Source: Nitratireductor arenosus (lineage in GTDB: Bacteria > Pseudomonadota > Alphaproteobacteria > Rhizobiales > Rhizobiaceae). Taken from it: DNA of 64,000 bases. A model generated the notes under the pieces. That model did no database searches. It was not told the DNA's origin and saw only the letters and a list, made by a program, of their open reading frames with translations. The position numbers and the translations under genes are program-made. Positions 8,137 to 16,320 of this stretch are shown here, piece after piece. Positions within the stretch are counted from its first letter, which is position 1, and every line of letters begins with the position of its first letter. The stretch spans positions 806,001 through 870,000 of the forward strand of contig NZ_WPHG01000002.1 in NCBI RefSeq assembly GCF_009742725.1, written 5' to 3'.

Positions 8137-9000
8137 TCAGTCCGTTTCGGCCGAGGCGACCAGCAGGCCGCCGCCCGCGCCGGGCGCCAGGTGCACCACC
8201 TTGTAGCCGCCGGTCTTGAGATCGGAGAGCAGGCCCGGCAGCATCGCCGCCGTGCGCGGGTGGATGTCGTGCATCAAAATGACGCCGGAGCCGCGCTGGC
8301 GCAGCCGCGTCAGCGTGCGGGCGCGGATCGCCTGCGGCCCGCTCTTGAAATAGTCCTTGGAATCGATGCTGGCGTCGATCACCACCACGCCCTGGGCGGC
8401 GAGGCTGTTGCGCAGCGCGGCGGTCGAGGCGAGATAGGGAAAGCGGAAGAACGGCGCGGCGCGGTAGGGGCCGACCGCGGCCGCCACGCTTTTGCGGCCG
8501 CGGTCGATCTGCGCCTGCGCGCTGGCGTGACTGAGGCTGGCGAGATTGGCGTGGCCTTGCGTGTGCGTGCCGATCGTATGGCCGCGCGCGGCCACCTTGC
8601 GCGCCGTCGCCGGATAGGCGTTGGCCATCTGCCCAACCATCAAAAAGGTCGCCTTGACCCCGAAACGGTCGAGTATGTCGAGCACCTTGTCGGTGCGGCC
8701 GGGGATCGGCCCGTCGTCGAAGGTCAGCACCACTTCGCCCGGTCGCAGGGCGATGTCAGCGACCCGCGCAACGCGGATCGTGCGCCCGGCCAGCCCGCCA
8801 AGCACGCGCGGCAGCTGGTCGGGCCTCAGCATGGCGATTTGCGCGCTCTGCTCGGCGTCGGCCGGCGCGCGCTCCTCGGCGAAGGCGAGGCCGGGACGCT
8901 CGCCGGCGGCGAGCTTTTTCGGCGCGTTGGCGCAGCCGGACAAAAAAAGCGCGGCCACGACGCCGCCCACAACCGCCAAACCCGAACGCATGATACGCAA
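8137..9000 (-). CDS. Polysaccharide deacetylase family lipoprotein
   Basis: A 287-residue NodB-homology deacetylase. The N-terminus is a lipoprotein signal ending in LFLSGC, so Cys23 should be lipidated and the enzyme held in the cell envelope. Metal and catalytic motifs are visible: LTFDDGPIPG (the DD pair) and GTHTQGH (the H-x3-H pair), followed by FFRFPY and a late ILMHDIHP motif. Such enzymes remove N-acetyl groups from peptidoglycan or exopolysaccharide amino sugars. It converges with the MarR gene and is transcribed alone. The substrate is not predictable from the sequence. Confidence 0.88.
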   Translation of the reverse strand: MRIMRSGLAVVGGVVAALFLSGCANAPKKLAAGERPGLAFAEERAPADAEQSAQIAMLRPDQLPRVLGGLAGRTIRVARVADIALRPGEVVLTFDDGPIPGRTDKVLDILDRFGVKATFLMVGQMANAYPATARKVAARGHTIGTHTQGHANLASLSHASAQAQIDRGRKSVAAAVGPYRAAPFFRFPYLASTAALRNSLAAQGVVVIDASIDSKDYFKSGPQAIRARTLTRLRQRGSGVILMHDIHPRTAAMLPGLLSDLKTGGYKVVHLAPGAGGGLLVASAETD

Positions 9001-9108
9001 CCCATACTGTTGAACGCCGCCAAAAATGCACGCACAGGGTTAAGAGAACGCTAAACCGAGCGGCCGGTTAACCATGCGCAGTAGTGACCGTCGGTACGCC
9101 GCGCCCCG

Positions 9109-9127
9109 GCGCCGTTTGAAACGGCGC
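9109..9127. repeat. Perfect inverted repeat, 9-bp arms
   Basis: GCGCCGTTT, one central G, then AAACGGCGC. It lies between the deacetylase start and the tRNA. No T-tract follows on either strand, so a simple intrinsic terminator is not supported. Confidence 0.6.
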
Positions 9128-9136
9128 GTTAGACGT

Positions 9137-9152
9137 GCCCGCCGGGGCGGGC
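9137..9152. repeat. GC-rich inverted repeat downstream of tRNA-Val
   Basis: GCCCGCC, two G, then GGCGGGC, a strong 7-bp stem 32 bases past the tRNA 3' end on the minus strand. It may act in 3' processing or termination of the tRNA transcript, although there is no U-tract. Confidence 0.45.
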
Positions 9153-9184
9153 AGGAATTTTGGCTGAATTCGTCCGAGGAAAAA

Positions 9185-9259
9185 TGGTGGGCGCGACAGG
9201 GATTGAACCTGTGACCCTTCGCGTGTGAAGCGAATGCTCTCCCGCTGAGCTACGCGCCC
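9185..9259 (-). tRNA. tRNA-Val (anticodon CAC)
   Basis: On the minus strand the sequence folds as a cloverleaf with acceptor arms GGGCGCG and CGCGCCC, discriminator A and an encoded CCA. The anticodon stem is TTCGC/GCGAA with loop TTCACAC, giving anticodon CAC, which reads GUG valine codons. The T-loop GGTTCAATCC is normal. Its own promoter lies just upstream. Confidence 0.95.
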
Positions 9260-9288
9260 GCAGGGGCCTGGGCCCCGCGACAGGCGGC

Positions 9289-9318
9289 GATATAGAGGCG
9301 GAGGCTTTGCAAAGTCAA
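9289..9318 (-). promoter_or_regulatory. Candidate promoter of tRNA-Val
   Basis: On the minus strand TTGACT (9318-9313) is followed by an 18-base spacer and TATATC (9294-9289). Transcription would start near 9282, about 23 bases before the mature tRNA 5' end. Confidence 0.6.
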
Positions 9319-9330
9319 GCGCGCTGTCGC

Positions 9331-10023
9331 TCAGCCGTCGAGCGTGCCGTCGATCAGGCGCTGGGCAAGCTCGGCGGTCAGCTCGTCGAAATGCGAAATC
9401 ACCCGCGACGGCTCCAGCGCGCGCACCGGAATGTCGGAATAGCCGTGCTCGACGGCGACGACCGGAATGCCGGCCGCCTTGGCGGTGGCGACGTCGTTGC
9501 GCGAATCGCCGATCATCACCGCGCGCCGCGGGTCGGCGCCGGCGAGCGCGATGGTTTCGGTCAGATGGCGCGGGTCCGGCTTGCGGAACGAAAACCGGTC
9601 GGCCCCGCATACGGCCGAAAAATAAGCGGTTAGTTTCAGCGCCTCGAGCAGGCGCTCCGTCATCGCCTGCGGCTTGTTGGTGCAGATCGCCAGGGCGAAG
9701 CCGGCCGCCGCCAGCCGCTCCAGGGCCGGGGTCGCGCCGTGATAGGGCAGGGAGGTGCCCGGAATCGTGTCGCCGTAATGGGCCAGGAACGTCTCGACCA
9801 TCAGCGCGGAGGTTTCCGGCTCCAGCCGCACGCGCCGCTCTGCGTGCACACGCTCGATCATTGCCTTGCCGCCGAGCCCGGCGAAGGCTCGCATCGAGGC
9901 GGGGCTGACCGGGGCGAGCCCGTGATCGGCGAGCGCGTGGTTGAGGCTGGCGATCAGGTCGGGCGCGGTGTCGATCAGCGTGCCGTCGAGGTCGAACACG
10001 ATGACGGGGGACGGGCGCTTCAT
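9331..10023 (-). CDS. gph: Phosphoglycolate phosphatase (HAD superfamily)
   Basis: A 230-residue HAD hydrolase that dephosphorylates 2-phosphoglycolate formed by DNA repair or oxygenation side reactions. Motif I is VFDLDGTLIDT near residues 8-18, motif II is ICTNKP, and motif IV is MIGDSRNDVATAK, with a conserved Lys in FRKPDP. The ATG at 10023 is chosen because homologues start a few residues before motif I; the frame stays open 28 codons further upstream. It is followed by tRNA-Val on the same strand and is divergent from rpiA. HAD specificity is often ambiguous, but the length and motifs fit Gph well. Confidence 0.87.
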   Translation of the reverse strand: MKRPSPVIVFDLDGTLIDTAPDLIASLNHALADHGLAPVSPASMRAFAGLGGKAMIERVHAERRVRLEPETSALMVETFLAHYGDTIPGTSLPYHGATPALERLAAAGFALAICTNKPQAMTERLLEALKLTAYFSAVCGADRFSFRKPDPRHLTETIALAGADPRRAVMIGDSRNDVATAKAAGIPVVAVEHGYSDIPVRALEPSRVISHFDELTAELAQRLIDGTLDG

Positions 10024-10196
10024 GATGATCGGGTTCCTCGCTGTCGGGTGGCCGGCGGGCTTGGCGAAACCCGGCGATAGCCCGTGCCGGTATCGCCGAC
10101 AAGGCAATTCGTCGCGCTTGGCGCGCGGGCGGCCTCTTTGACCATCGGATCGGAAGTGCTAGATCAGCGCCACAAAGGGCAGACGGGCTGGATTTC

Positions 10197-10895
10197 ATGG
10201 ACGCACGATTGCTGAAGATCGAGGCGGCGCGCGCCGCGCTCGCCTATGTCGAGGACGGTGCCACGATCGGCATCGGCACCGGCTCGACGGCGGAGGAATT
10301 CGTGCGCCTGCTCGCCGCGCAGGTTGCCGACGGGTTCGTGGTCGTCGGCGTGCCGACCTCCGAGCGCACGGCGCGTCTGTGCGGCGAGCTCGGCGTGCCG
10401 CTGACGACGCTGGATGCCGCGCCCCGCCTGTCCGTCACCGTCGACGGCGCCGACGAGATCGGGCCCGACCTTGCCTTGATCAAGGGCGGCGGCGGCGCGC
10501 TTTTGCGCGAAAAGATCGTCGCGGCCGCGTCGGACGGCATGGTGGTGATCGCCGACAGCGCCAAGCTGGTCGAGATGCTTGGCCGCTTCGCGCTGCCGAT
10601 CGAGGTCAACGCCTTCGGTCTTGCCGCGACACGGCTGGCGGTGGAAAAGGCGGCGAGCCGGCTCGGCCTGTCCGGCCCGGTCGCGGTGCGCGGCGGCAAG
10701 GACGAGCCTTTCATGACCGATGGCGGCCATATGATCCTGGATGCATCTTTTGGCCGCATTCCCGATCCAAGAGCGCTTTCCAGTACCCTTCACGCCATTC
10801 CCGGCGTGGTCGAACACGGATTGTTTCTCGATCTAGCAAGCGTTGCTATCATTGCCGGCGAAAACGGCGTGAGCACCATAAAAGCCACCCGATAG
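10197..10895 (+). CDS. rpiA: Ribose-5-phosphate isomerase A
   Basis: A 232-residue enzyme interconverting ribose 5-phosphate and ribulose 5-phosphate in the pentose phosphate pathway. The phosphate loop [12 protein letters not shown] is near residues 22-33. The active-site segments [26 protein letters not shown] and [14 protein letters not shown] are intact. Length matches the family. It leads a probable operon with the DUF2059 gene, 16 bases downstream. Confidence 0.96.
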   Translation: MDARLLKIEAARAALAYVEDGATIGIGTGSTAEEFVRLLAAQVADGFVVVGVPTSERTARLCGELGVPLTTLDAAPRLSVTVDGADEIGPDLALIKGGGGALLREKIVAAASDGMVVIADSAKLVEMLGRFALPIEVNAFGLAATRLAVEKAASRLGLSGPVAVRGGKDEPFMTDGGHMILDASFGRIPDPRALSSTLHAIPGVVEHGLFLDLASVAIIAGENGVSTIKATR

Positions 10896-10911
10896 AAAGG
10901 GAGTTCTGTCA

Positions 10912-11481
10912 GTGATGACATCCATGATCCATGCCCGCCGCCTAGCGGCCGCCCTCGGGGCGACACTTATCCTGGCGGTGGCACAGCCGGCCTTTTCGCA
11001 GGACGTTTCCGAAAGCCATCTCAAGGCGGCGCGCGCCGCGATCGATTCGCTTGGCGCGACGGAAGAGTTCGACTTCATCCTGCCGGGTGCCGCGCAGTCG
11101 CTGAAGGGCGAACTGATCCAGAAGGACCCGAACCTCCAGACCGTGATCGTGGAGACCGTCGACGAGGAGGCGCTCAGGCTCGCCCCGCGCCGCGGCGATC
11201 TGGAAAAGGAAGCCGCGCTCGCCTATGCGCGCAACTTCACCGAGGAAGAACTCAACGCCATTGCCGCGTTCTACACCTCGCCGGGCGGCATCGCGTTCAA
11301 GACCAAATCGCCACTTGTCACCCGTGACGTGCTCCAGGCCGCCGACATCTGGCAAAAGGGCCTGGCCCGCGATCTGGCCGTGGCCGTCAACGAGGCGCTG
11401 AGCAAGAAGACCGCGTCCAGCGAAAACGCGGCGCCCGCCGATCCGGCGCCGGCGAATGACGGCGGCACGGCGTCCGACTAG
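10912..11481 (+). CDS. DUF2059 domain protein, probably periplasmic
   Basis: A 189-residue protein with an N-terminal signal peptide (hydrophobic LAAALGATLILAVA then QPAFSQ, cleavage near AFSQ). The DUF2059 core ends in NFTEEELNAIAAFYTSPGGIAFKTKSP, the signature of the family. The tail is Ala/Pro/Asp-rich and likely disordered. GTG at 10912 is eight bases after AGGGAG; ATG at 10915 or 10924 are alternatives and change only a few residues. It stands between rpiA and gor, an order I recall as common in rhizobia. No reaction is known for the family. Confidence 0.85.
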   Translation: MMTSMIHARRLAAALGATLILAVAQPAFSQDVSESHLKAARAAIDSLGATEEFDFILPGAAQSLKGELIQKDPNLQTVIVETVDEEALRLAPRRGDLEKEAALAYARNFTEEELNAIAAFYTSPGGIAFKTKSPLVTRDVLQAADIWQKGLARDLAVAVNEALSKKTASSENAAPADPAPANDGGTASD

Positions 11482-11525
11482 CCTGCTGCCCGAAAACGCG
11501 CCGGTGCCTCGCGTGACGATGTGGC

Positions 11526-11545
11526 CCGGCGGACGCCGGATTTTT
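11526..11545 (+). terminator. Weak intrinsic terminator after the DUF2059 gene
   Basis: CCGGC, loop GGAC, GCCGG, then A and five T. The stem is short (5 bp) but the T-tract is in the right place, about 45 bases past the stop. Confidence 0.5.
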
Positions 11546-11639
11546 CCGCTTTGGCCCGCTTTGGGAGCATAAGCGGCGTTCCTGTCATGCGCCTGCCGAT
11601 GTAAGGCGTTTCCAACCGATCTGTTTCGAGGCAGCAATC

Positions 11640-13028
11640 ATGGCCAGTTATGACTACGATCTGTTCGTGATCGGAGGCGGTTCAGGCGGGGTTCGCGCCG
11701 GGCGCGTCGCGGCCTCGCTGGGCAAGAAGGTCGCGATCGCGGAGGAATACCGCTATGGCGGCACCTGCGTCATTCGCGGCTGCGTGCCCAAGAAACTGTT
11801 CGTCTATGCCTCGCAGTTTCCCGAGCATTTCGAGGACGCGGCCGGCTATGGCTGGAGCGTGCCGGAGGCGCGCTTCGACTGGCCGACGCTCGTCGCCAAC
11901 AAGGACAGGGAGATCGCGCGGCTGGAGGGGCTCTACCGCAAGGGGCTCGACAATGCCGGCGCGGAAATCTTCGACTGCCGGGCCGAGCTGGTCGACCGCA
12001 ACACCGTGCGCCTGGTCGGGCTCGACCGCACCGTCACCGCCGGCACCATCCTCGTGGCGACCGGCGGCCGGCCCAACCCGCATGCCGCTTTGCCCGGCCA
12101 CGAACTGTGCATCTCCTCCAACGAGGCCTTCCATCTCGACACCCTGCCGCGCTCTATCGCGATCGCCGGCGGCGGTTACATCGCGGTCGAGTTCGCCAAC
12201 ATCTTTCACGGGCTCGGCGTGGAGACCACACTGGTCTATCGCGGCAAGGAGATTCTGGGCCGTTTCGACATGGATCTCAGGCGCACGCTGCACGAGACCA
12301 TGGAGAAAAAAGGGATCCGCATCCTGTGCCATACGATCTTCGACCGGATCGAGCGGCGCGCGGACGGCCGGCTCGACGCCCATCTCCACGACAACGGCCA
12401 TCTGGTGGTCGACACCGTCATGCTGGCGCTCGGCCGCACGCCCAACACCGCCGGCCTGGGGCTCGAGGCGGCCGGCGTCGCCGTCGGGCCGCGCGGCGAG
12501 ATCCCGGTCGACCAGTTCTCGCGCACCAATATCGACAATATCTACGCCATTGGCGACGTGACCGATCGGGTGCAACTCACGCCGGTGGCGATCCACGAGG
12601 CGATGTGTTTCGTGGAAACGGTCTTCAAGGACAACCCGACCCGCCCCGACCACGACGACGTTGCCACGGCGGTGTTTTCGCAGCCCGAGATCGGCACGGT
12701 CGGGCTCGCGGAGGACGAGGCGGTCAAGCGCTTCCGCCATGTCGAGATCTACAAGGCCAGCTTCCGGCCGATGCGCCACACGCTGTCGGGTCGTGATGAA
12801 AAGATGATGATGAAGCTGGTCGTCGATGGCGACAGCCGCCGCGTCGTGGGCGCACACATTCTGGGGCCCGACGCCGGCGAGATGGCACAGATCCTGGGCA
12901 TCGCCGTCAAGGCCAGGCTGACCAAGGAGGATTTCGACCGCACGATGGCCGTCCATCCTTCCGCCGCCGAGGAACTGGTCACAATGTATCAGCCAAGTTA
13001 TCGCTTGCGCGACGGCGAGCGGCTGTAG
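11640..13028 (+). CDS. gor: Glutathione-disulfide reductase
   Basis: A 462-residue FAD/NADPH disulfide oxidoreductase that regenerates glutathione in the cytoplasm. The FAD loop VIGGGSGGVRAGR is at residues 10-22. The redox pair is Cys43 and Cys48 (GGTCVIRGCVPKK). The second dinucleotide loop is AGGGYIAVEFANIFHG, and the catalytic His-Glu pair is in VHPSAAEELVTM near the C-terminus. The VIRGCVPKK wording is typical of glutathione reductase rather than of mercuric reductase or lipoamide dehydrogenase. Together with the GST and GrxD genes it provides thiol chemistry in the window. Confidence 0.95.
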   Translation: MASYDYDLFVIGGGSGGVRAGRVAASLGKKVAIAEEYRYGGTCVIRGCVPKKLFVYASQFPEHFEDAAGYGWSVPEARFDWPTLVANKDREIARLEGLYRKGLDNAGAEIFDCRAELVDRNTVRLVGLDRTVTAGTILVATGGRPNPHAALPGHELCISSNEAFHLDTLPRSIAIAGGGYIAVEFANIFHGLGVETTLVYRGKEILGRFDMDLRRTLHETMEKKGIRILCHTIFDRIERRADGRLDAHLHDNGHLVVDTVMLALGRTPNTAGLGLEAAGVAVGPRGEIPVDQFSRTNIDNIYAIGDVTDRVQLTPVAIHEAMCFVETVFKDNPTRPDHDDVATAVFSQPEIGTVGLAEDEAVKRFRHVEIYKASFRPMRHTLSGRDEKMMMKLVVDGDSRRVVGAHILGPDAGEMAQILGIAVKARLTKEDFDRTMAVHPSAAEELVTMYQPSYRLRDGERL

Positions 13029-13233
13029 AGGCGGGCCCTCCACGGCTTGTTCCCTCTCGAGCCTGGGTGAGCGCCCGGAGAGTTTAGGCCGCCGTGTGGC
13101 CGCTACCGATCGTTGATGGTTTCACGATCGTCGCCATTTGGTGCGTGGAAACATCGAAAGTGGTACAAGCCTGTGCAATCTGGTCAAAACCCGGTGCGTG
13201 CAAGCTCGGCCGACTTCGTGGCAAATATAAATA

Positions 13234-14229
13234 ATGCAATATAATCAGCATTTTAAATTGGCCATCGCGCCCATGATGGACTGGACGGACCGTCATTGCC
13301 GCTATTTTCATCGGCAATTGTCCCGTCGCGCGCTGCTCTACACCGAAATGGTGGTGGCCGATGCCATCCTGCACGGCGACCGGGCGCGTCTACTCGGCTT
13401 TCATCCCGACGAGCATCCCGTGGCGCTGCAACTCGGCGGATCGGAGCCGGAAAAACTCGCCGAGGCCGCCGCGATCGCAGCCGGGTTCGGCTATGACGAG
13501 GTCAACCTCAATGTCGGCTGTCCCTCCGATCGCGTCCAGTCCGGCACGTTCGGCGCCTGCCTGATGAAGCAGCCGGCGCTGGTCGGCGCCTGCGTGGCGG
13601 CGATGAAGGCGACCTGCATCGTGCCGGTGACGGTCAAGTGCCGGCTCGGCGTCGACGACCAGGACACCGGGCCCGCGCTCGACGCGCTCGCCGACGCCGT
13701 CTTTGCCGCCGGCGCCGACGCGCTTTGGGTGCACGCCCGCAAGGCTTGGCTCGAAGGGCTGAGCCCGAAGGAAAACCGCGACGTGCCGCCGCTCGACTAC
13801 CCGCGCGTCTACCGCCTCAAGCAGCGTCTGCCCGACCGTTTCATCGGCATCAACGGCGGCATTGGCACCCTGGCCGAGGCGTCCGCGCATCTTTCCCATG
13901 TCGATGGCGTCATGCTCGGCCGCGCCGCCTACCACCAGCCCGCAATGCTGGCCGGGGCCGACCGGCTGATCTTCGGTGAGGCGTGCGCGCCCGTCGCGCT
14001 TGGCGATGTCGTGGCGGCGATGGCTGGCTACGCGGCCGCCCATATCGAACGCGGCGGCCGGCTTGCCCATGTCACCCGCCACATGGTCGGCCTGTGCCAC
14101 GGCCTGCCGGGCGCGCGCCGTTTCAGGCAGATCCTGTCGAGCGAGGCGACCAGGCCGGGCGCCGGCCCCGAGGTGCTTTTGCGTGCCTTTGCCGCCGTCG
14201 ACCAGGGGGCGGCCGACAAGGCCGCGTGA
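13234..14229 (+). CDS. dusA: tRNA-dihydrouridine(20/20a) synthase
   Basis: A 331-residue FMN-dependent enzyme that reduces uridine 20 and 20a in the tRNA D-loop. The start IAPMMDWTDRHCR and the catalytic region NVGCPSDRVQSGTFGACLM, with Cys96 as proton donor, are diagnostic of DusA. The KCRLGVDD and HARKAWLEGLSPKENR segments are also conserved. The 205-base region upstream is comparatively AT-rich near the start (GGCAAATATAAATAATGC) and probably holds the promoter. No clear Shine-Dalgarno sequence is seen, so translation may depend on the open AT-rich leader. Confidence 0.95.
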   Translation: MQYNQHFKLAIAPMMDWTDRHCRYFHRQLSRRALLYTEMVVADAILHGDRARLLGFHPDEHPVALQLGGSEPEKLAEAAAIAAGFGYDEVNLNVGCPSDRVQSGTFGACLMKQPALVGACVAAMKATCIVPVTVKCRLGVDDQDTGPALDALADAVFAAGADALWVHARKAWLEGLSPKENRDVPPLDYPRVYRLKQRLPDRFIGINGGIGTLAEASAHLSHVDGVMLGRAAYHQPAMLAGADRLIFGEACAPVALGDVVAAMAGYAAAHIERGGRLAHVTRHMVGLCHGLPGARRFRQILSSEATRPGAGPEVLLRAFAAVDQGAADKAA

Positions 14230-14381
14230 ACCAAGCTGGCATCCGGCGGCGTCGACACCACCGCGGTCGGGCCGCCTGCCGGCAGCGAAATCCGCCACGC
14301 GCCAAACCCTAACTGTCCACAGGTCCCGGAGCGATTTACATTCCCGCGCCGCAAGGCTAGCCCTGCGCACGGAGAACGCTC

Positions 14382-15209
14382 GTGAATGATTTGCCGATCA
14401 GCGATATTGTCAGCCTGGCCTTGGGCGCTGCCGCAGCCGGCGCCGTGTCGGGGCTGTTGGCCGGACTGTTCGGCATTGGCGGCGGCGCGGTGCTGGTGCC
14501 GATCTTCTACCAGGCGCTCGGCGCGCTCGGTGTCGACGAGGCCGTGCGCATGCATGTCGCCGTCGGCACCTCGCTCGCCATCATCGTGCCGACCTCGCTG
14601 CGCTCCTTCCAGGCCCATTTCGCGCGCGGGGCGGTCGATGTCGCGCTGTTGCGCAGTTTCGTCGTCGCCGTTCCGGCCGGCGTGGTGGTGGCGAGCCTGA
14701 TCGCCGCTTCGATCTCCAGCGCCGGCTTGCGCATCGTGTTTGCCGCCATCGCGCTCTCTGTCGGTCTGAGGCTGTTGTTCAATCGCGCCCACTGGCGCCT
14801 GGGCGATCGCGTTCCCGGCAATCCCTGGCGGGCGCTGATCGGTTTTCTGATCGGGCTCTTGTCGACGCTGATGGGCATTGGCGGCGGTGTCATGAACAAC
14901 ACTTTCATGACGCTTTACGGCCGTCCGATCCATCAGGCCGTGGCCACGTCGGCCGGCGTCGGCGTGTTGATCGCCATTCCCGGCTCGATCGGTTACGTCT
15001 GGGCCGGCTGGGGCAATCCGCTACTGCCGGTCGGCTCGACCGGTTTCGTCAACTGGATCGCCCTGGCGCTGATCTTTCCGGTCACCATCCTCGCCGCGCC
15101 GCTCGGCGTCAGGCTGTCGCACGCGCTCAAACGGCGCCATCTGGAAATCGGATTCGGCCTGTTCATGCTGGTGGTGGCGGCGCGCTTCGCCTGGAGCCTG
15201 GTGGGCTGA
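14382..15209 (+). CDS. TSUP family membrane permease (TauE/SafE)
   Basis: A 275-residue inner-membrane protein with about eight hydrophobic segments. The two repeats characteristic of the family are visible as GLLAGLFGIGGGAVLVPIF near the N-terminus and GLLSTLMGIGGGVMNNTFM near the middle. TSUP proteins are thought to export sulfite, sulfonates or related organic anions. The start is GTG at 14382, eight bases after GGAG. It converges on the protease gene with only four bases between stops. Substrate cannot be assigned from sequence. Confidence 0.88.
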   Translation: MNDLPISDIVSLALGAAAAGAVSGLLAGLFGIGGGAVLVPIFYQALGALGVDEAVRMHVAVGTSLAIIVPTSLRSFQAHFARGAVDVALLRSFVVAVPAGVVVASLIAASISSAGLRIVFAAIALSVGLRLLFNRAHWRLGDRVPGNPWRALIGFLIGLLSTLMGIGGGVMNNTFMTLYGRPIHQAVATSAGVGVLIAIPGSIGYVWAGWGNPLLPVGSTGFVNWIALALIFPVTILAAPLGVRLSHALKRRHLEIGFGLFMLVVAARFAWSLVG

Positions 15210-15213
15210 AGCG

Positions 15214-15909
15214 TCAGTCGCGCAGGATCATCACGTCGCCGCGCACCTCGAAGCCGGCCAGCGTTTCCAGGAAATTCATCCCGAGCAGGCTCTGCCCCAG
15301 CGCGCCGGGTGCTGCGACCAGCACGGCAAGTCCATTGCGCTCGATCGGGCCGAGCGTGATCGAGTCGACCGAGGTTGCCGCCGCCCGCGCGATGCCGTTG
15401 GCGGTCGAGACCGGGACGCGGAAGGAAAGCGTCGCCACGTCGATGCCGGCCCGGCCGGCATCCGCAGCCGTCAGCACGGTCGAGGTGGCGCCGGTGTCGA
15501 CGACGAAATGGACCGTGGCGCCGTCGACTTGGGCGCGGGCGCCGAAATGGCCGTCGCCGCGCTTGTCGAGCCTCACAGCGCTGCCGCCCTCGATCGAAAT
15601 CGGGCTGCCGGGCACGATCCCGGCGGTGATGCGACTGGCGACATCCTGCAGCTCGTAGCGATATTGGTAGCCGGCCACCAGCGTCAGGATGATGAACAGC
15701 CACACCGCGATGTTGCGGGCGATGTCGCCGAGCGGCATGCGCGTGGCGATGATGGAGGCTGCCAGAACGATGCCCCAGACCCCGAGATAAAGCGTGCGGG
15801 CGAAAACGCTGTCGTCGATGCCGAACACCGTGCCGCGGTCGCCGCTGGTCACCAGCAGGATGAGCCCGCCACCGATGATGGCGATGATGATCCAAAACAG
15901 CCGTGACAT
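15214..15909 (-). CDS. Membrane-anchored retropepsin-like aspartic protease
   Basis: A 231-residue protein of the bacterial clan AA (TIGR02281-like) family. Three hydrophobic segments occupy about residues 4-20, 36-56 and 66-82. The protease domain follows, with the active-site motif VVDTGATSTVL placing the catalytic Asp at 138, and the LGPIERNGLAVLV and LLGMNFLE segments expected of the retropepsin fold. Only one motif copy is present, so activity requires a dimer. The active site is predicted on the periplasmic side. It is preceded by the DUF1289 gene after three bases and is probably cotranscribed with it. The substrate is unknown. Confidence 0.85.
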   Translation of the reverse strand: MSRLFWIIIAIIGGGLILLVTSGDRGTVFGIDDSVFARTLYLGVWGIVLAASIIATRMPLGDIARNIAVWLFIILTLVAGYQYRYELQDVASRITAGIVPGSPISIEGGSAVRLDKRGDGHFGARAQVDGATVHFVVDTGATSTVLTAADAGRAGIDVATLSFRVPVSTANGIARAAATSVDSITLGPIERNGLAVLVAAPGALGQSLLGMNFLETLAGFEVRGDVMILRD

Positions 15910-15912
15910 CGT

Positions 15913-16146
15913 TCAGCCTGCCGCGCCGCGCGTGCGTGCCATGCGCGCACGCTTGGTCTCGCGCCGCGGCTTGCGCTCGATCGTCTCCAGCCGGGCCGGC
16001 AGTTCGCCCATTACCTGGCAGCGCGCCTCGGCCGTCATCGCGATCCATCGGGCGATTTCGTCGCGCGTGCGCCCGCAGCCGAAGCAATAGCCGGTCTTGA
16101 AGTCGATCGAGCAGACCAGGATGCAGGGCGATTCGATCGCGGTCAT
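15913..16146 (-). CDS. DUF1289 domain protein
   Basis: A 77-residue protein with the family's cysteine set SPCILVCSIDFKTGYCFGCGRTRDEIARW: Cys at residues 7, 11, 20 and 23, likely a small metal or Fe-S site. The C-terminal third is Arg/Lys-rich. The ATG at 16146 is chosen because AAAGGA lies just upstream and homologues begin at the SPC motif; a further upstream start is possible. It is next to the CobT-like gene, a linkage I recall in several rhizobia. The function is unknown. Confidence 0.85.
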   Translation of the reverse strand: MTAIESPCILVCSIDFKTGYCFGCGRTRDEIARWIAMTAEARCQVMGELPARLETIERKPRRETKRARMARTRGAAG

Positions 16147-16320
16147 CAAAAATCCTTTCGAGCCTCGACGCACATGGGACAGTTTCCCGGCGCGCGCAAG
16201 AGCGTTTGCGTCGCGCCGCCGCTACCCGGGCGGTCCACGCGGTGCGGCGCTGGTGGCCATTGTCGCGCGCGCGGCGGGACGCTATGCCGGGCGACGTAGG
16301 ATCACAGTTTCGGGTTTTTC

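Noticed and set aside
11640-13028. Mercuric reductase for the mer genes
   Set aside because: The motif GGTCVIRGCVPKK and overall length fit glutathione reductase; it lacks the C-terminal cysteine pair and the N-terminal HMA domain of MerA.
16147-16320. Cobalamin riboswitch upstream of the CobT-like gene
   Set aside because: No B12-box-like sequence or long paired leader is visible in the 174 bases.
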